DNA of 33,517 nucleotides, taken from NCBI GenBank assembly GCA_002709705.1, contig PAQE01000020.1:27081-60597 (forward strand), given 5' to 3'. Shown one piece after another: positions 25,046 to 33,517 of the stretch. The translations under genes were made by a program, and so were the position numbers. The notes beneath the pieces are model-generated. The model saw only the letters and a list, made by a program, of their open reading frames with translations. It ran no database searches and had not been told where the DNA came from. The stretch comes from Methanobacteriota archaeon (lineage in GTDB: Archaea > Thermoplasmatota > Poseidoniia > Poseidoniales > Poseidoniaceae). Within the stretch, counting starts at the first letter, position 1. Each line of letters begins with the position of its first letter.

Positions 25046-25342
25046 ATGAAAGCAAGAAGTATGAAGATGAGCCTAAGAGCACTAATCGTCCTCATGAGCA
25101 TCGCTATGCTAGCACAAGGTGTACTAGCAGCAGCTGAAGCATATGATGGATGGGGCAAGTACATGGGATCTGGAATCGCACTAGGACTAGCAGCAATCGG
25201 TGCTGGATACTCTCAAGGTAGTATCGGAAGCGCAGCTGTTGGTATGCTAGCAGAAGACGGATCAAAGTTCGGTCCAGCTCTAATCTTTACTGCATTGCCA
25301 GAATCTATCGTGATTCTAGGTGCACTACCACTGTTCCTATGA
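25046..25342 (+). CDS. atpK: A-type ATP synthase rotor subunit K (c), single hairpin
   Basis: A 98-residue proteolipid. A leader-like N-terminal hydrophobic stretch (RALIVLMSIAMLAQGVLA) precedes the mature hairpin. Helix 1 is GIALGLAAIGAGYSQGSIGS and helix 2 is ALIFTALPESIVILGALPL with the ion-binding glutamate in L-P-E-S. One hairpin carries one carboxylate, so the ring has a full set of sites. The C-terminus stops 12 residues after that glutamate-serine pair, a little shorter than usual. A strong AGGAGG ribosome site lies upstream. Confidence 0.9.
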   Translation: MKARSMKMSLRALIVLMSIAMLAQGVLAAAEAYDGWGKYMGSGIALGLAAIGAGYSQGSIGSAAVGMLAEDGSKFGPALIFTALPESIVILGALPLFL

Positions 25343-25354
25343 GCAGTAATGGCT

Positions 25355-25389
25355 ACCTCCGAGAGTAATCTCGGTGTGGTGCCGGAGGT
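25355..25389 (+). promoter_or_regulatory. Hairpin masking the atpE ribosome site
   Basis: ACCTCC (25355-25360) can pair with GGAGGT (25384-25389), which is the Shine-Dalgarno sequence of atpE. Inside it, GAGA-GTAA-TCTC forms a stem with a GNRA tetraloop. The alternative short form CCGAGA/TCTCGG (25359-25374) leaves the ribosome site free. The structure lies directly after the c-subunit gene. Confidence 0.6.
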
Positions 25390-25395
25390 GAAAGA

Positions 25396-25959
25396 ATGAC
25401 GCTAGAACAACTCGCAAAGGATATTTCCGCTTCAGCAGAAGCGGAAGCTAAAGCCACCATTAAGGCGGCTAAAGAAGAAGCGAAGGCCATACTAGCTGAG
25501 GCTAAGGCTCGTGCGGAATCTATCGAAGATGATGCATCGGGTAAAGCGAATAAGGAAGCAGACCAAATCGCTCGCGAAATGGTTGCATCCGCTCGCCAGG
25601 CCAATCAGAAAGACATCCTTGTCGCCCGCAGGGCAGAGTTAGATGCTACATTAGCAACAGCCTGCTCTAAGTTAGGTGATGCAAGTCTTGCTGGACGTGC
25701 AAGTCTATTGAAGAGTCTTGTAAAGAAAGCAAATTCACTTGGTGAAGGAAAGATGGTCTTACGCCCGACAGCAATCGACAGTGCTGCCTTGCAGGATGCC
25801 GCAAAGGGATTCACAATGGGAGAAGAAATCGATGGCTTGGGCGGCTTTATACTGGAAGCCGAGGATGGAACACTTTCGTTTGATTTACGCTTTGACACTT
25901 TGTTGAAAGCAGCATGGATTGAACAGAGAGCAGCAGTTAATGAGACCCTATTCGGATGA
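25396..25959 (+). CDS. atpE: A-type ATP synthase subunit E
   Basis: A 187-residue peripheral-stalk protein. The first half is an Ala/Glu/Lys coiled coil (AEAEAKATIKAAKEEAKAIL) that pairs with subunit H. The C-terminal half (about residues 90-187) is a globular domain that binds subunits A/B, ending in GGFILEAEDGTLSFDLRFDT, as in the family. The ATG lies 6 bases after GGAGGTG, which can be locked in a hairpin. Confidence 0.9.
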   Translation: MTLEQLAKDISASAEAEAKATIKAAKEEAKAILAEAKARAESIEDDASGKANKEADQIAREMVASARQANQKDILVARRAELDATLATACSKLGDASLAGRASLLKSLVKKANSLGEGKMVLRPTAIDSAALQDAAKGFTMGEEIDGLGGFILEAEDGTLSFDLRFDTLLKAAWIEQRAAVNETLFG

Positions 25960-25983
25960 TAATCAATAAAGGAGTCAAGTGAT

Positions 25984-27024
25984 ATGCCAATCTTCGGAAA
26001 TAATACTGCATACGTGGCAGCGCGTGCCAAGTCTCGCAAGTCGAGTCTAATGGACCGCACTAGGCTACGGCAGTTAATCCAACAATCTCCTGATCAGTTG
26101 ACCGTCGCAGTGGCGGACAATGGTTACAGGACTGAAATCGACCTATATGCTGGCCATTTCACTGGTGGCGACCTGGTCGAGGCTGCACTTACACACAACC
26201 TACAGAAGGAACTGTCCAATATCATGAGCCTGTGCAACGGTAGAACCCGTGCATTAGTAGAGATTTACAGCGGTAGGTTCCGTTACCAAAATGCTAAGGT
26301 AGTACTTCGTGCAATTACTAACGAAGTAGATGTGAAGAAAGTGGCACATTCAATCCTGCCTGAGGAGAGTGAAATCAACGTCCCTTGGCTGAAAATCATT
26401 GAAGAGTCTAAGACAATTCGTGATGCAGTAGGGCAAATGCGCAGACTTCCATTTGGAAAAGCGCTACTTGCTGTTGGCGAAGAAGAAGGATTGCAAAAGT
26501 ATGAAGATGCACTTGACAGACACTATTTCAAGCACTCACTGAAAATGCTTCAAGGAGGGGCTCCAGAGATTCGTCTTTTACGAAATCTCATGGCTAGTGA
26601 AATAGATCATCGAAATATAATCAATATACTCGAAGGACAAGCATTTGGATTGTCCACTGAGGAAATCACACAGGCGCTCATCCCAGGTGGCCGTCTGATC
26701 AAGGAAAGGAGTTACTCTCAAGCCGCTGGCGGCAGAGATGGGCTTCTTGAAGTACTACGCCAGTCGAATAAATTCGACTTAGATGGTTTCCAAATGACTC
26801 TCTCTGAATCTGATGAAGAGAGAACGTTGGACCCTGTCATCACCTGGTTGCGCAGTCGTGAAAGCGCCCAGATGAAGCGTATGAGCTACCTCCATCCAAT
26901 CTCCGCGTTGCCGGTTATACACTATGTGTCGGCAAAGATTCAGGAAATTGAAGATCTACGTTTCATTGTCAGAGGCCGTATGGCTGGATTGGCAACTGAA
27001 GTGCTGGAGGCACACGTTCTTTGA
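25984..27024 (+). CDS. atpC: A-type ATP synthase subunit C (V-type d-like)
   Basis: A 346-residue soluble subunit that links the central shaft to the c-ring. The all-helical sequence has the family's usual spread: AYVAARAKSRKSSLM at the N-terminus, NAKVVLRAITNEVD in the first third, LLRNLMASEIDHRNIINIL in the third quarter, and LPVIHYVSAKIQEIEDLRFI, then RGRMAGL near the end. AAAGGAG upstream is its ribosome site. Confidence 0.9.
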   Translation: MPIFGNNTAYVAARAKSRKSSLMDRTRLRQLIQQSPDQLTVAVADNGYRTEIDLYAGHFTGGDLVEAALTHNLQKELSNIMSLCNGRTRALVEIYSGRFRYQNAKVVLRAITNEVDVKKVAHSILPEESEINVPWLKIIEESKTIRDAVGQMRRLPFGKALLAVGEEEGLQKYEDALDRHYFKHSLKMLQGGAPEIRLLRNLMASEIDHRNIINILEGQAFGLSTEEITQALIPGGRLIKERSYSQAAGGRDGLLEVLRQSNKFDLDGFQMTLSESDEERTLDPVITWLRSRESAQMKRMSYLHPISALPVIHYVSAKIQEIEDLRFIVRGRMAGLATEVLEAHVL

Positions 27025-27034
27025 GGTGTCATGA

Positions 27035-27334
27035 ATGGAAATCGCAGTAGTAGGCAGTCCCGAGTTCACACTCGGATTCCAATTGGCTGGCATTAGTACC
27101 TTGTATAACCCAGAAGGCGAGGAAGAAACTTCCAAAGTTTTCAGGGATTTACTCACAACGAAGGGTGTGGGAATCGTGGTGGTCGACTCCGCGGTTCTGT
27201 CCGCCCTACCTGAGCGTCTGCGTGACAGACTCTCAGAAAGTGTTACTCCGACGGTTCTAGGAATTGGAACTGAGGAGGACACGACCCTGCGCGAAACAAT
27301 TCGCAAGGCGATAGGAGTTGACCTTTGGAAGTGA
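27035..27334 (+). CDS. atpF: A-type ATP synthase subunit F
   Basis: A 99-residue Rossmann-like subunit of the central stalk that works with subunit D in torque transmission. It starts [20 protein letters not shown], the family signature, followed by [11 protein letters not shown] and a C-terminal helix [12 protein letters not shown]. The start at 27035 follows a GAGGTG ribosome site. The stop codon is inside the loop of a hairpin that leads into atpA. Confidence 0.9.
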   Translation: MEIAVVGSPEFTLGFQLAGISTLYNPEGEEETSKVFRDLLTTKGVGIVVVDSAVLSALPERLRDRLSESVTPTVLGIGTEEDTTLRETIRKAIGVDLWK

Positions 27335-27340
27335 TTCCAA
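27325..27340 (+). promoter_or_regulatory. GNRA-capped hairpin at the atpF/atpA junction
   Basis: TTGGAA-GTGA-TTCCAA is a perfect 6-pair stem with a GTGA (GNRA) tetraloop. The loop contains the TGA stop of atpF. The ribosome site of atpA (GGAGG, 27351-27355) lies 10 bases downstream, outside the stem. Confidence 0.55.
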
Positions 27341-27363
27341 CCAAATCCAAGGAGGAAGAGGAA

Positions 27364-29103
27364 ATGAGCAATGAAGGAGTAATTTACCGAATTTCTGGTC
27401 CGGTTGTAACAGCAACTGGAATGGAAGCCGGAATGTATGATGTGGTTCGTGTAGGACACGAAGGTCTCATGGGTGAGGTCATCGAGTTACACGGCGATAA
27501 AGCAGTCATTCAGGTGTACGAAGATACCAGCGGTATTCGCCCAGGCGAACCGGTATTGAATACACGTGAAACACTGTCTGTCGCACTAGGACCTGGACTG
27601 TTAACCCAAATCTATGATGGTATTCAGCGACCGCTGGCTACTCTCGAAGAAGTCATGGGCGTATTCATCACTAGAGGTGTTGATGCAGATGGATTCGACA
27701 CGGAAAAGAAGTGGAAATTCGAAGCCACTGTTTCCAAGGGTGATGAAGTTGTCAGCGGCCAAGTGATTGGTACAGTTCAAGAAACAGAGACAATCGTTCA
27801 CAAGATTATGGTTCCACCAGGAAAAGGTGGCACAGTCAAGGCAATCTCTTCTGGAGATTACAATGTAGCAGAGGATGTTTGTACGCTTGAAGATGGAACT
27901 ACTATGCAGATGATGCAAAAGTGGCCAGTCCGTACTCCTCGTCCATATCAACAGAAGTATGCACCAGATACTCCACTGATTACCGGTATGCGTATCCTCG
28001 ACTTCCTCTTCCCACTAGCGAAGGGTGGCGCAGCAGGTATTCCTGGTCCGTTCGGGTCTGGAAAGACAGTTACTCAGCAATCTCTAGCAAAGTACTCCGA
28101 CGCACAGATTGTTGTCTACATCGGATGTGGAGAGCGTGGTAATGAAATGACAGAAGTACTGGATGAGTTCCCTCACCTAATAGATCCAAACACTGGTAAG
28201 CCTTTGATGAACAGAACTGTCATGATTGCAAACACATCAAACATGCCTGTTGCTGCTCGTGAAGCATCAGTATACACGGGAATCACAATTGCGGAATATT
28301 TCCGTGACATGGGGTACGATGTAGCTTTAATGGCAGACTCAACCAGTCGATGGGCAGAAGCAATGCGTGAAATCTCCTCTCGTCTGGAAGAAATGCCTGG
28401 TGAAGAAGGATATCCTGCTTATCTTTCAAGCAGAATTGCAGAGTTCTATGAGCGTGCTGGACGTGTTCAAACTCTGAATGGCGACGATGGGTCAGTCACA
28501 GTTATTGGAGCGGTATCACCGCCTGGTGGTGACATCTCAGAGCCTGTTTCACAGGGTACACTTCGTATCGTGAAGGTATTCTGGGGATTAGATGCTGGTC
28601 TGGCTAGACAAAGGCACTTCCCTGCAATCAACTGGCTTTCTTCTTACAGCCTTTACCCTCCGTCACTAGACCAATGGTTCCGTGACGAGATTGGACAGGA
28701 TTATCCTGAAATTAGAACTGCTATCAGTAGTTTGCTTCAAGTAGAAGCTGAATTGCAAGAAATTGTACAGTTAGTCGGTTCTGATGCATTACCTGTTGAC
28801 CAACAACTAACTCTTGAAGTTGCACGTATGATTCGTGAATACTTCTTGCAACAGAATGGTTTCCATGAAGTGGACGCTTTCTGTTCAGTTGATTTACACT
28901 ACAAGATGGCCAAGGCTATCTTGACCTTCCAGGAGTCTGCAAAGAGTGCAATGGCTGCTGGAGCAGAACTACAGGATGTTGTGAATGTTCCTGCTAGGAC
29001 TGAATTAATGCGTGGCCGTTTCGAATCTACTTACACCGAAGAAATCGATGGACTCGTGAACAAAATGAATGAAGAAATCGCAGCAGCGATTGAGGAGAAC
29101 TAG
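27364..29103 (+). CDS. atpA: A-type ATP synthase catalytic subunit A
   Basis: A 579-residue catalytic subunit. It starts [20 protein letters not shown], then has the family's non-homologous region (about 120-210), the Walker [10 protein letters not shown], the catalytic [25 protein letters not shown], and the conserved [19 protein letters not shown]. Length and motifs are normal. The ATG at 27364 has GGAGG 8 bases upstream, so it is preferred over an in-frame TTG at 27325 that would overlap atpF and lie in a hairpin. Confidence 0.96.
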   Translation: MSNEGVIYRISGPVVTATGMEAGMYDVVRVGHEGLMGEVIELHGDKAVIQVYEDTSGIRPGEPVLNTRETLSVALGPGLLTQIYDGIQRPLATLEEVMGVFITRGVDADGFDTEKKWKFEATVSKGDEVVSGQVIGTVQETETIVHKIMVPPGKGGTVKAISSGDYNVAEDVCTLEDGTTMQMMQKWPVRTPRPYQQKYAPDTPLITGMRILDFLFPLAKGGAAGIPGPFGSGKTVTQQSLAKYSDAQIVVYIGCGERGNEMTEVLDEFPHLIDPNTGKPLMNRTVMIANTSNMPVAAREASVYTGITIAEYFRDMGYDVALMADSTSRWAEAMREISSRLEEMPGEEGYPAYLSSRIAEFYERAGRVQTLNGDDGSVTVIGAVSPPGGDISEPVSQGTLRIVKVFWGLDAGLARQRHFPAINWLSSYSLYPPSLDQWFRDEIGQDYPEIRTAISSLLQVEAELQEIVQLVGSDALPVDQQLTLEVARMIREYFLQQNGFHEVDAFCSVDLHYKMAKAILTFQESAKSAMAAGAELQDVVNVPARTELMRGRFESTYTEEIDGLVNKMNEEIAAAIEEN

Positions 29104-29114
29104 GAGGAATAGAA

Positions 29115-30494
29115 ATGTCTGGAAAGGAATATCGAACAATCACTGACGTCAAGGGACCTCTGGTCTTCTTGAATAAAACTGAACCTGTAGCATTTGGAGA
29201 AATCGTAGAGCTACGTATGAATGATGGATCAATAAAGAACGGGCAGGTTCTTGATACCTCTGACGAACTAGTAATCGTTCAGGTTTTCGAAGGAACTGCC
29301 GGTGTTGACCTAAACACTGGTGTGAAATTCATGGGTGACGTGTTTAAGTTGCCAGTTTCTAATGACCTTATTGGCCGAATTTTGGACGGCGCAGGCCGAC
29401 CAAAAGACGGAGGGCCTGAAATTGTTGCAGAAGAAGATGCAGATATCATCGGTGCTGCTATCAACCCTTACTCTCGCCAGAGCCCACACGATTTCATACA
29501 AACCGGAATCAGTGCAATCGATTGTTGTACAACTCTTGTTCGTGGGCAAAAGTTGCCAATTTTCTCTGCATCAGGTTTGCCACACAACGACATTGCTCTG
29601 CAAATTGCACGTCAAGCAAAACTAAAAGATTCTGATCAAGAATTCATCGTAGTATTCTGTGCAATGGGAATCACCTCTGAAGAATACAATTTCTTCCGTA
29701 GTGACTTGGAGCGAACTGGAGCGCTAGAAAATGCTGTACTGTTCGTAAATCTTGCTGACGACCCTGCTGTCGAGAGAATCATTACCCCTCGTCTGGCACT
29801 CACAGCAGCAGAATATCTTGCATTCGAGAAGGATTATCACGTACTGGTTATCTATACTGACATGACCAACTATTGTGACGCACTTCGTCAAATTGGTGCT
29901 GCTCGTGAAGAAGTACCTGGGCGTCGTGGTTACCCTGGTTACATGTATACTGATCTTGCAATGCTGTACGAGCGTGCTGGAATCATTAAGGATAAGAAGG
30001 GAAGTATTACACAATTCCCAATTCTAACAATGCCTGGTGACGATATTACTCACCCAATTCCTGACCTTTCAGGATATATTACTGAAGGACAGATTGTTAT
30101 CTCGCGTGAACTGCACCAAGCAGGTATCTATCCACCAATTAACGTATTACCATCCCTGTCTCGTTTGATGGGTTCATGTATTGGTGCCAAAACAACCCGA
30201 GAAGATCACAAATCTGTATCTGACCAAATGTACGCAGCTTATGCGCAAGGTCGTGAACTACGTGGTCTTGTAGCAATTGTAGGTGAGGATGCACTAAACG
30301 AGCGTGATAAGCAATTGCTTGACTTCTCAGGTGTATTCGAAGACAAGTTCCTAAGGCAATCTCGTGACGAGGACCGTTCAATCGATGAAACTCTTGACCT
30401 ATGTTGGACATTGATGTCTGAAATCGACACCAAGTACCTTGTACGTCTTGACCAGAAATGGATTGAGAAGTACCATCCTGATAACAGGGAGTAA
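29115..30494 (+). CDS. atpB: A-type ATP synthase regulatory subunit B
   Basis: A 459-residue non-catalytic partner of subunit [21 protein letters not shown] replaces a functional P-loop, as is normal for B. Other blocks are [39 protein letters not shown] and [16 protein letters not shown] lies 8 bases before the ATG. Confidence 0.96.
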   Translation: MSGKEYRTITDVKGPLVFLNKTEPVAFGEIVELRMNDGSIKNGQVLDTSDELVIVQVFEGTAGVDLNTGVKFMGDVFKLPVSNDLIGRILDGAGRPKDGGPEIVAEEDADIIGAAINPYSRQSPHDFIQTGISAIDCCTTLVRGQKLPIFSASGLPHNDIALQIARQAKLKDSDQEFIVVFCAMGITSEEYNFFRSDLERTGALENAVLFVNLADDPAVERIITPRLALTAAEYLAFEKDYHVLVIYTDMTNYCDALRQIGAAREEVPGRRGYPGYMYTDLAMLYERAGIIKDKKGSITQFPILTMPGDDITHPIPDLSGYITEGQIVISRELHQAGIYPPINVLPSLSRLMGSCIGAKTTREDHKSVSDQMYAAYAQGRELRGLVAIVGEDALNERDKQLLDFSGVFEDKFLRQSRDEDRSIDETLDLCWTLMSEIDTKYLVRLDQKWIEKYHPDNRE

Positions 30495-30529
30495 AACCAA
30501 CTTAGTGGAGAAAAAGGAGGTGAAATCAT

Positions 30530-31147
30530 ATGGCACTGGACATTACACCAACCCGTAGCGAATTGATTAACCTCAAGCGTCGTATTAAGCAAACCAAGAA
30601 TGGTTACAAGTTGCTAAAGATGAAGCGTGATGGATTATTCCACGAATTCAGAACCTTACTTTCTGACATGATTAAGGCAAAGAGAGAGTTAACAGAATCA
30701 TATGTTCTTGCGAAGTCTAGAATCGACCTTGCAAATGCTATTGAGGGTGGATTGAAAGTTCGCTCCGCTGCAATTGCTAACTCTGCATCTCCTGAAGTTG
30801 AGGTCGAGCGCAGAAACATCATGGGTGTGGTTGTTCCATCCGTTTCAGGAACCAATCTAAAGCAAGCCTTTGGTGAAAGGTCAATTGGTTTCACCGGTTC
30901 TTCGCCATACATCGATGAAGCTGCGGATTCATTTGGAAGTCTGATCGAGAGAATGGTCAAGGCTGCAGAAATGGAAGCGACACTGAAGCGACTTTTAGCT
31001 GAAATTGAAGCGACTAAGCGACGTGTAAATGCTCTTGAGTTCAAGGTTATTCCTGAATTAGAAGAGGCTAGAGTTTTCATTCAACTAAGACTTGAAGAGA
31101 TGGAAAGGGAAGAAACATTCCGTCTTAAGCGATTCAAGAATAAGTGA
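30530..31147 (+). CDS. atpD: A-type ATP synthase subunit D (central shaft)
   Basis: A 205-residue mostly coiled-coil subunit that forms the rotating shaft in the A3B3 head. It begins MALDITPTRSELINLKRRIK, followed by GYKLLKMKRDGLFHEF, and ends in a long helix ALEFKVIPELEEARVFIQLR, then EEMEREETFRLKRFK; these are the family hallmarks. An AAAGGAGGTGA ribosome site is strong. It closes the H-I-K-E-C-F-A-B-D order seen in many euryarchaea. Confidence 0.95.
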   Translation: MALDITPTRSELINLKRRIKQTKNGYKLLKMKRDGLFHEFRTLLSDMIKAKRELTESYVLAKSRIDLANAIEGGLKVRSAAIANSASPEVEVERRNIMGVVVPSVSGTNLKQAFGERSIGFTGSSPYIDEAADSFGSLIERMVKAAEMEATLKRLLAEIEATKRRVNALEFKVIPELEEARVFIQLRLEEMEREETFRLKRFKNK

Positions 31148-31182
31148 TTTACACCCGATTCATTCATTGAGGTCGGTTGTCA

Positions 31183-31198
31183 CCCAAGCAACATTGGG
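31183..31198 (+). promoter_or_regulatory. Small hairpin before the S2P-like gene
   Basis: CCCAA-GCAACA-TTGGG is a 5-pair stem. Its 3' arm overlaps the GGGAGG ribosome site (31196-31201) of the following gene. Confidence 0.35.
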
Positions 31199-31208
31199 AG
31201 GCTTACTT

Positions 31209-33517
31209 ATGTCTGAAGAAGAAGTCATTCCTGCTCACAAGGACTCTTGGAGTCGACGTGAATTATTACAGCGAGTACTCTCTAGATACTGTCATGTTTT
31301 GGAAGATATTGGCGGAAGAACCCCTACATATTTGGTTGCTGAAAAAAAAGACGAAGATATGCATGAAGTACTCAATGCCATAAACCAGCATTTAGGAAAA
31401 CTAAGTTACAGCGCCAGATTATATCCTGACGATCCATGGATTTTACAACTTATTCCTCATCCTACAAACCAGTGGCCATCTCCGAAGTTTTTTGCCTCAA
31501 TGTGGCTTCTTTCTTTGCTGACCACTTTACTCGCGGGAGAAATGTGGATGGAAGATGCTAGGCCAAAAGATGGCTGGTTCTTCTCAAATGTTACTCTTGA
31601 TGCTTTTGTTGGCTATACTGTGCCGTTATTTGGTGCGTTGATTTTTGCTTCATTTGTTCAAAAATGGGTTGCTGCGCAAAAAGGAGTACACTTACCTCAC
31701 CTTTTCCCAATACCAGGTCCAGCAATGGTTTGGTGGCCATTTGGAATCCTTGGTTTTGCATCCTTACCTAGAAGCGATGCCCGATTATGGCCAGACCGCT
31801 CATCATTAGGTAATTCGGCACTAGCTGCACCATTGGTAATGATTCTATTAGGAATGGTATTCACGTTTTTAGGGCTAAAACTAACTCCGGATGTAGTTCC
31901 TCTTGCTTCGGCTCCTCTGTCAATTGAATTGCCGTTATTAATCCAATTAATTGGATTGAGTGTTGAAGGAGAAATTGCGATGATTCTCAAAACTTCGTGG
32001 GCTCATCCCCTAACCAGGGCGGGAATGACATTGACATTTATTGGTTGGATTGCACTATTACCTATTCCTACATTCCCCGGTGGGAGGATACTCATCGCGA
32101 GGATGGGAATACCTGAAGCGAGATCAGGTTCAACTCAAGTTTTACTATTGATGGTGGTTCTATTGTTTGCGTTCTTATTTGGAGCATTTGCGAGCTGGAG
32201 TATCTGGGTTCCTGTGGTCGCTTTGTGTGCATCATTATTGATTACAAAAGGTAGCGACCCCCGACTTCCAATTATTCTTGATGACTTCAAAGGTCTACCG
32301 GATGTTGACCACAGAAGAATAGGAGTTATTCTATTCCTTTCATTCATGTTGGCTCTTCCAGCATCAATCCCCTTCTATGAGGATGAAGGTTGGGATGATG
32401 AAATCAAGTGGAAAATCGGTGAAGATGAACTGAAAATAAAGGATGGTTGGTTCAATCAGACAATTACTGTAAGTAACCCCTCACTAGTTGTACATAAATG
32501 GAATATCGCATACGTTGATGGTTTATTCGGAGAATCAGATTTAGTCAATATCGATTGTAAATCAGGCGAATCTGTGAATACCTCGTGTTTCGGAGATATC
32601 GATCCTCTTGAAACAATAAAACTTGAGTTTAATTTCCAATGGTTGGAGGAATGGAACTCTACTTCTATGGAATTAATTTGGCAAGTAGATGATAGGATTC
32701 TTTCCCACGATGTAGTTCCAAACCAGGGTATTTTTCCGGTTGGTTCATGGGAATTTAACGGAGACTTGGATGACCCAAAATCCTGTATTGGACTGAATAC
32801 AGTTTCACAAATATCGATCAATGTCTCAGCATTACCTAATTTCGCTACTTGGGATAACTTAGACAATGACGGTAATGTTACAGTTGGCAAAGACTCTCCT
32901 GAAGTTTGCATAGACGCATTGTCGGGTGATGATATGTCATGGTTACAGGAACTTGAGTTCCGTATTAATCAGGTTCAATACAAAGCAGATTATTTCGCAG
33001 AAAATGTAGTAGTTATTCCAGATGAAGGCGTAATCTTAGACCAAAATGAATTAATGTTTAGTCAATCGATTTTGGCTCTAAATCATGAAGGCGATTGTCT
33101 TGAACTTGGGACCCCATCTCCTCCATTGGCTATCGATAATGGTACTCGCATGTGGAATATGTCCATACTACCTGTAGCGATTAACCATCTTGAGGAGTCA
33201 AATGAATCGATCCGTCTATTCGCTGAAGATGGCTCAGTGATAGCCGATTGTCAAAATATACACACTCCTGAATATTTTAGTGTCAAAAATGGGCCACTTC
33301 TAACCATTGGAGTTGGAGATGATAGAACCCAAAATTGGTTAGGCAGCGTTCAAGTCGAAAATGATCAAATCATTATTGAGAACCTTGACTCTAGCGATGT
33401 TTCATTGAATATCGAATTTGATGGAGATGGCCCTCAATGGAATGTATCTAATGACATAGTTCTAATTTCAGGTCAGGTAACTAATGTGTCTGCAATTGCT
33501 CCCGAAACCGGAGTATC
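31209..33517 (+). CDS. Site-2-protease-like membrane protein with lost catalytic motifs (partial)
   Basis: An open reading frame without stops for 769 codons that runs off the right edge. Residues 1-85 match the soluble N-terminal domain of EGY-type/archaeal M50 proteins. The block SPKFFASMWLLSLLTTLLAG is a typical first helix, and GVHLPHLFPIPG with a later HPLTRAGMTLTFIGWIALLPIP fits the S2P core. The expected H-E-x-x-H (about residues 148-152) reads S-F-V-Q-K, and the N-x-L-P-x-x-x-L-D-G motif reads A-L-L-P-I-P-T-F-P-G, so all metal ligands seem absent. After about residue 392 comes a long extracellular beta-rich region with many N-x-S/T sites. A GGGAGG ribosome site precedes the ATG. It lies 61 bases after atpD, so readthrough from the ATP synthase operon is possible. 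Confidence 0.78.
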   Translation, partial: MSEEEVIPAHKDSWSRRELLQRVLSRYCHVLEDIGGRTPTYLVAEKKDEDMHEVLNAINQHLGKLSYSARLYPDDPWILQLIPHPTNQWPSPKFFASMWLLSLLTTLLAGEMWMEDARPKDGWFFSNVTLDAFVGYTVPLFGALIFASFVQKWVAAQKGVHLPHLFPIPGPAMVWWPFGILGFASLPRSDARLWPDRSSLGNSALAAPLVMILLGMVFTFLGLKLTPDVVPLASAPLSIELPLLIQLIGLSVEGEIAMILKTSWAHPLTRAGMTLTFIGWIALLPIPTFPGGRILIARMGIPEARSGSTQVLLLMVVLLFAFLFGAFASWSIWVPVVALCASLLITKGSDPRLPIILDDFKGLPDVDHRRIGVILFLSFMLALPASIPFYEDEGWDDEIKWKIGEDELKIKDGWFNQTITVSNPSLVVHKWNIAYVDGLFGESDLVNIDCKSGESVNTSCFGDIDPLETIKLEFNFQWLEEWNSTSMELIWQVDDRILSHDVVPNQGIFPVGSWEFNGDLDDPKSCIGLNTVSQISINVSALPNFATWDNLDNDGNVTVGKDSPEVCIDALSGDDMSWLQELEFRINQVQYKADYFAENVVVIPDEGVILDQNELMFSQSILALNHEGDCLELGTPSPPLAIDNGTRMWNMSILPVAINHLEESNESIRLFAEDGSVIADCQNIHTPEYFSVKNGPLLTIGVGDDRTQNWLGSVQVENDQIIIENLDSSDVSLNIEFDGDGPQWNVSNDIVLISGQVTNVSAIAPETGV

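Noticed and set aside
25605-26060. Minus-strand ORF of 151 codons over atpE/atpC
   Set aside because: It spans two clear ATP synthase genes and is a shadow of their codon pattern.
27325-27363. TTG start that would lengthen AtpA by 13 residues
   Set aside because: It overlaps atpF, lies in a hairpin, and the ATG at 27364 has a strong GGAGG at the right distance.
1-33517. Insertion sequences, prophage, CRISPR or replication origin
   Set aside because: No transposase, integrase, direct-repeat array or origin-like cluster was seen; genes are of housekeeping or lineage type with even composition.

Overview
This window looks like part of an archaeal chromosome, most likely a marine Euryarchaeon of the Marine Group II / Poseidoniales type (Thermoplasmatota) or a close relative. 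The archaeal markers are a complete A-type ATP synthase operon (H-I-K-E-C-F-A-B-D), an RNA polymerase subunit K/Rpb6 gene, the archaeal purine enzyme PurP, an HTH_10 (bacterio-opsin activator type) regulator, RecA/KaiC-like ATPases, a class II tRNA-Ser without an encoded CCA, and TATA-like boxes about 25-29 bases before many first-gene start codons (leaderless transcription). Heme A synthesis genes (ctaA, ctaB), a UbiE/MenG-type quinone methyltransferase and tryptophan 2,3-dioxygenase point to an aerobic heterotroph. No insertion sequence, CRISPR array or prophage was seen, and no gene-free stretch exceeds 300 bases.

Layout. 1-175 is the start of an aldolase-family gene that runs off the left edge. 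216-4103 holds an HTH_10 regulator divergent from an ABC ATPase / tandem FtsX permease pair. 4167-5945 is a membrane-tethered coiled-coil protein with two DUF2135-like domains; it abuts purP on the other strand. 7197-8535 is kynA, convergent with an unusual rpoK. 8613-11696 is a thioredoxin-like membrane protein divergent from ctaA-ctaB, with one TATA-like element midway between the two starts. 11707-11789 is tRNA-Ser(GCU). 11841-14792 is a large secreted surface protein, and 14914-15993 is a pilin-like lamin-tail-domain protein. 16038-18233 is a three-gene set of RecA/KaiC-like proteins, of which only the first keeps a P-loop. 18419-20692 is one ORF joining an M28 zinc peptidase to a ZIP metal permease. 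Two small membrane proteins follow (20874-21698), then the quinone methyltransferase (minus strand). 22639-31147 is the A1Ao ATP synthase operon. The right edge (31209 onward) is a site-2-protease-like membrane protein whose metal-binding motifs are missing.

How the genes work together. Quinone methylation, heme A synthesis and the rotary ATP synthase fit an aerobic respiratory chain. The best candidates for undescribed biology are the pilin-like/KaiC-like cluster with two P-loop-less partners, the M28-ZIP fusion, the S2P pseudoprotease beside the ATP synthase genes, and GNRA-capped hairpins at two junctions of the atp operon where subunit stoichiometry changes. All assignments come from reading the sequence; no database search was run.
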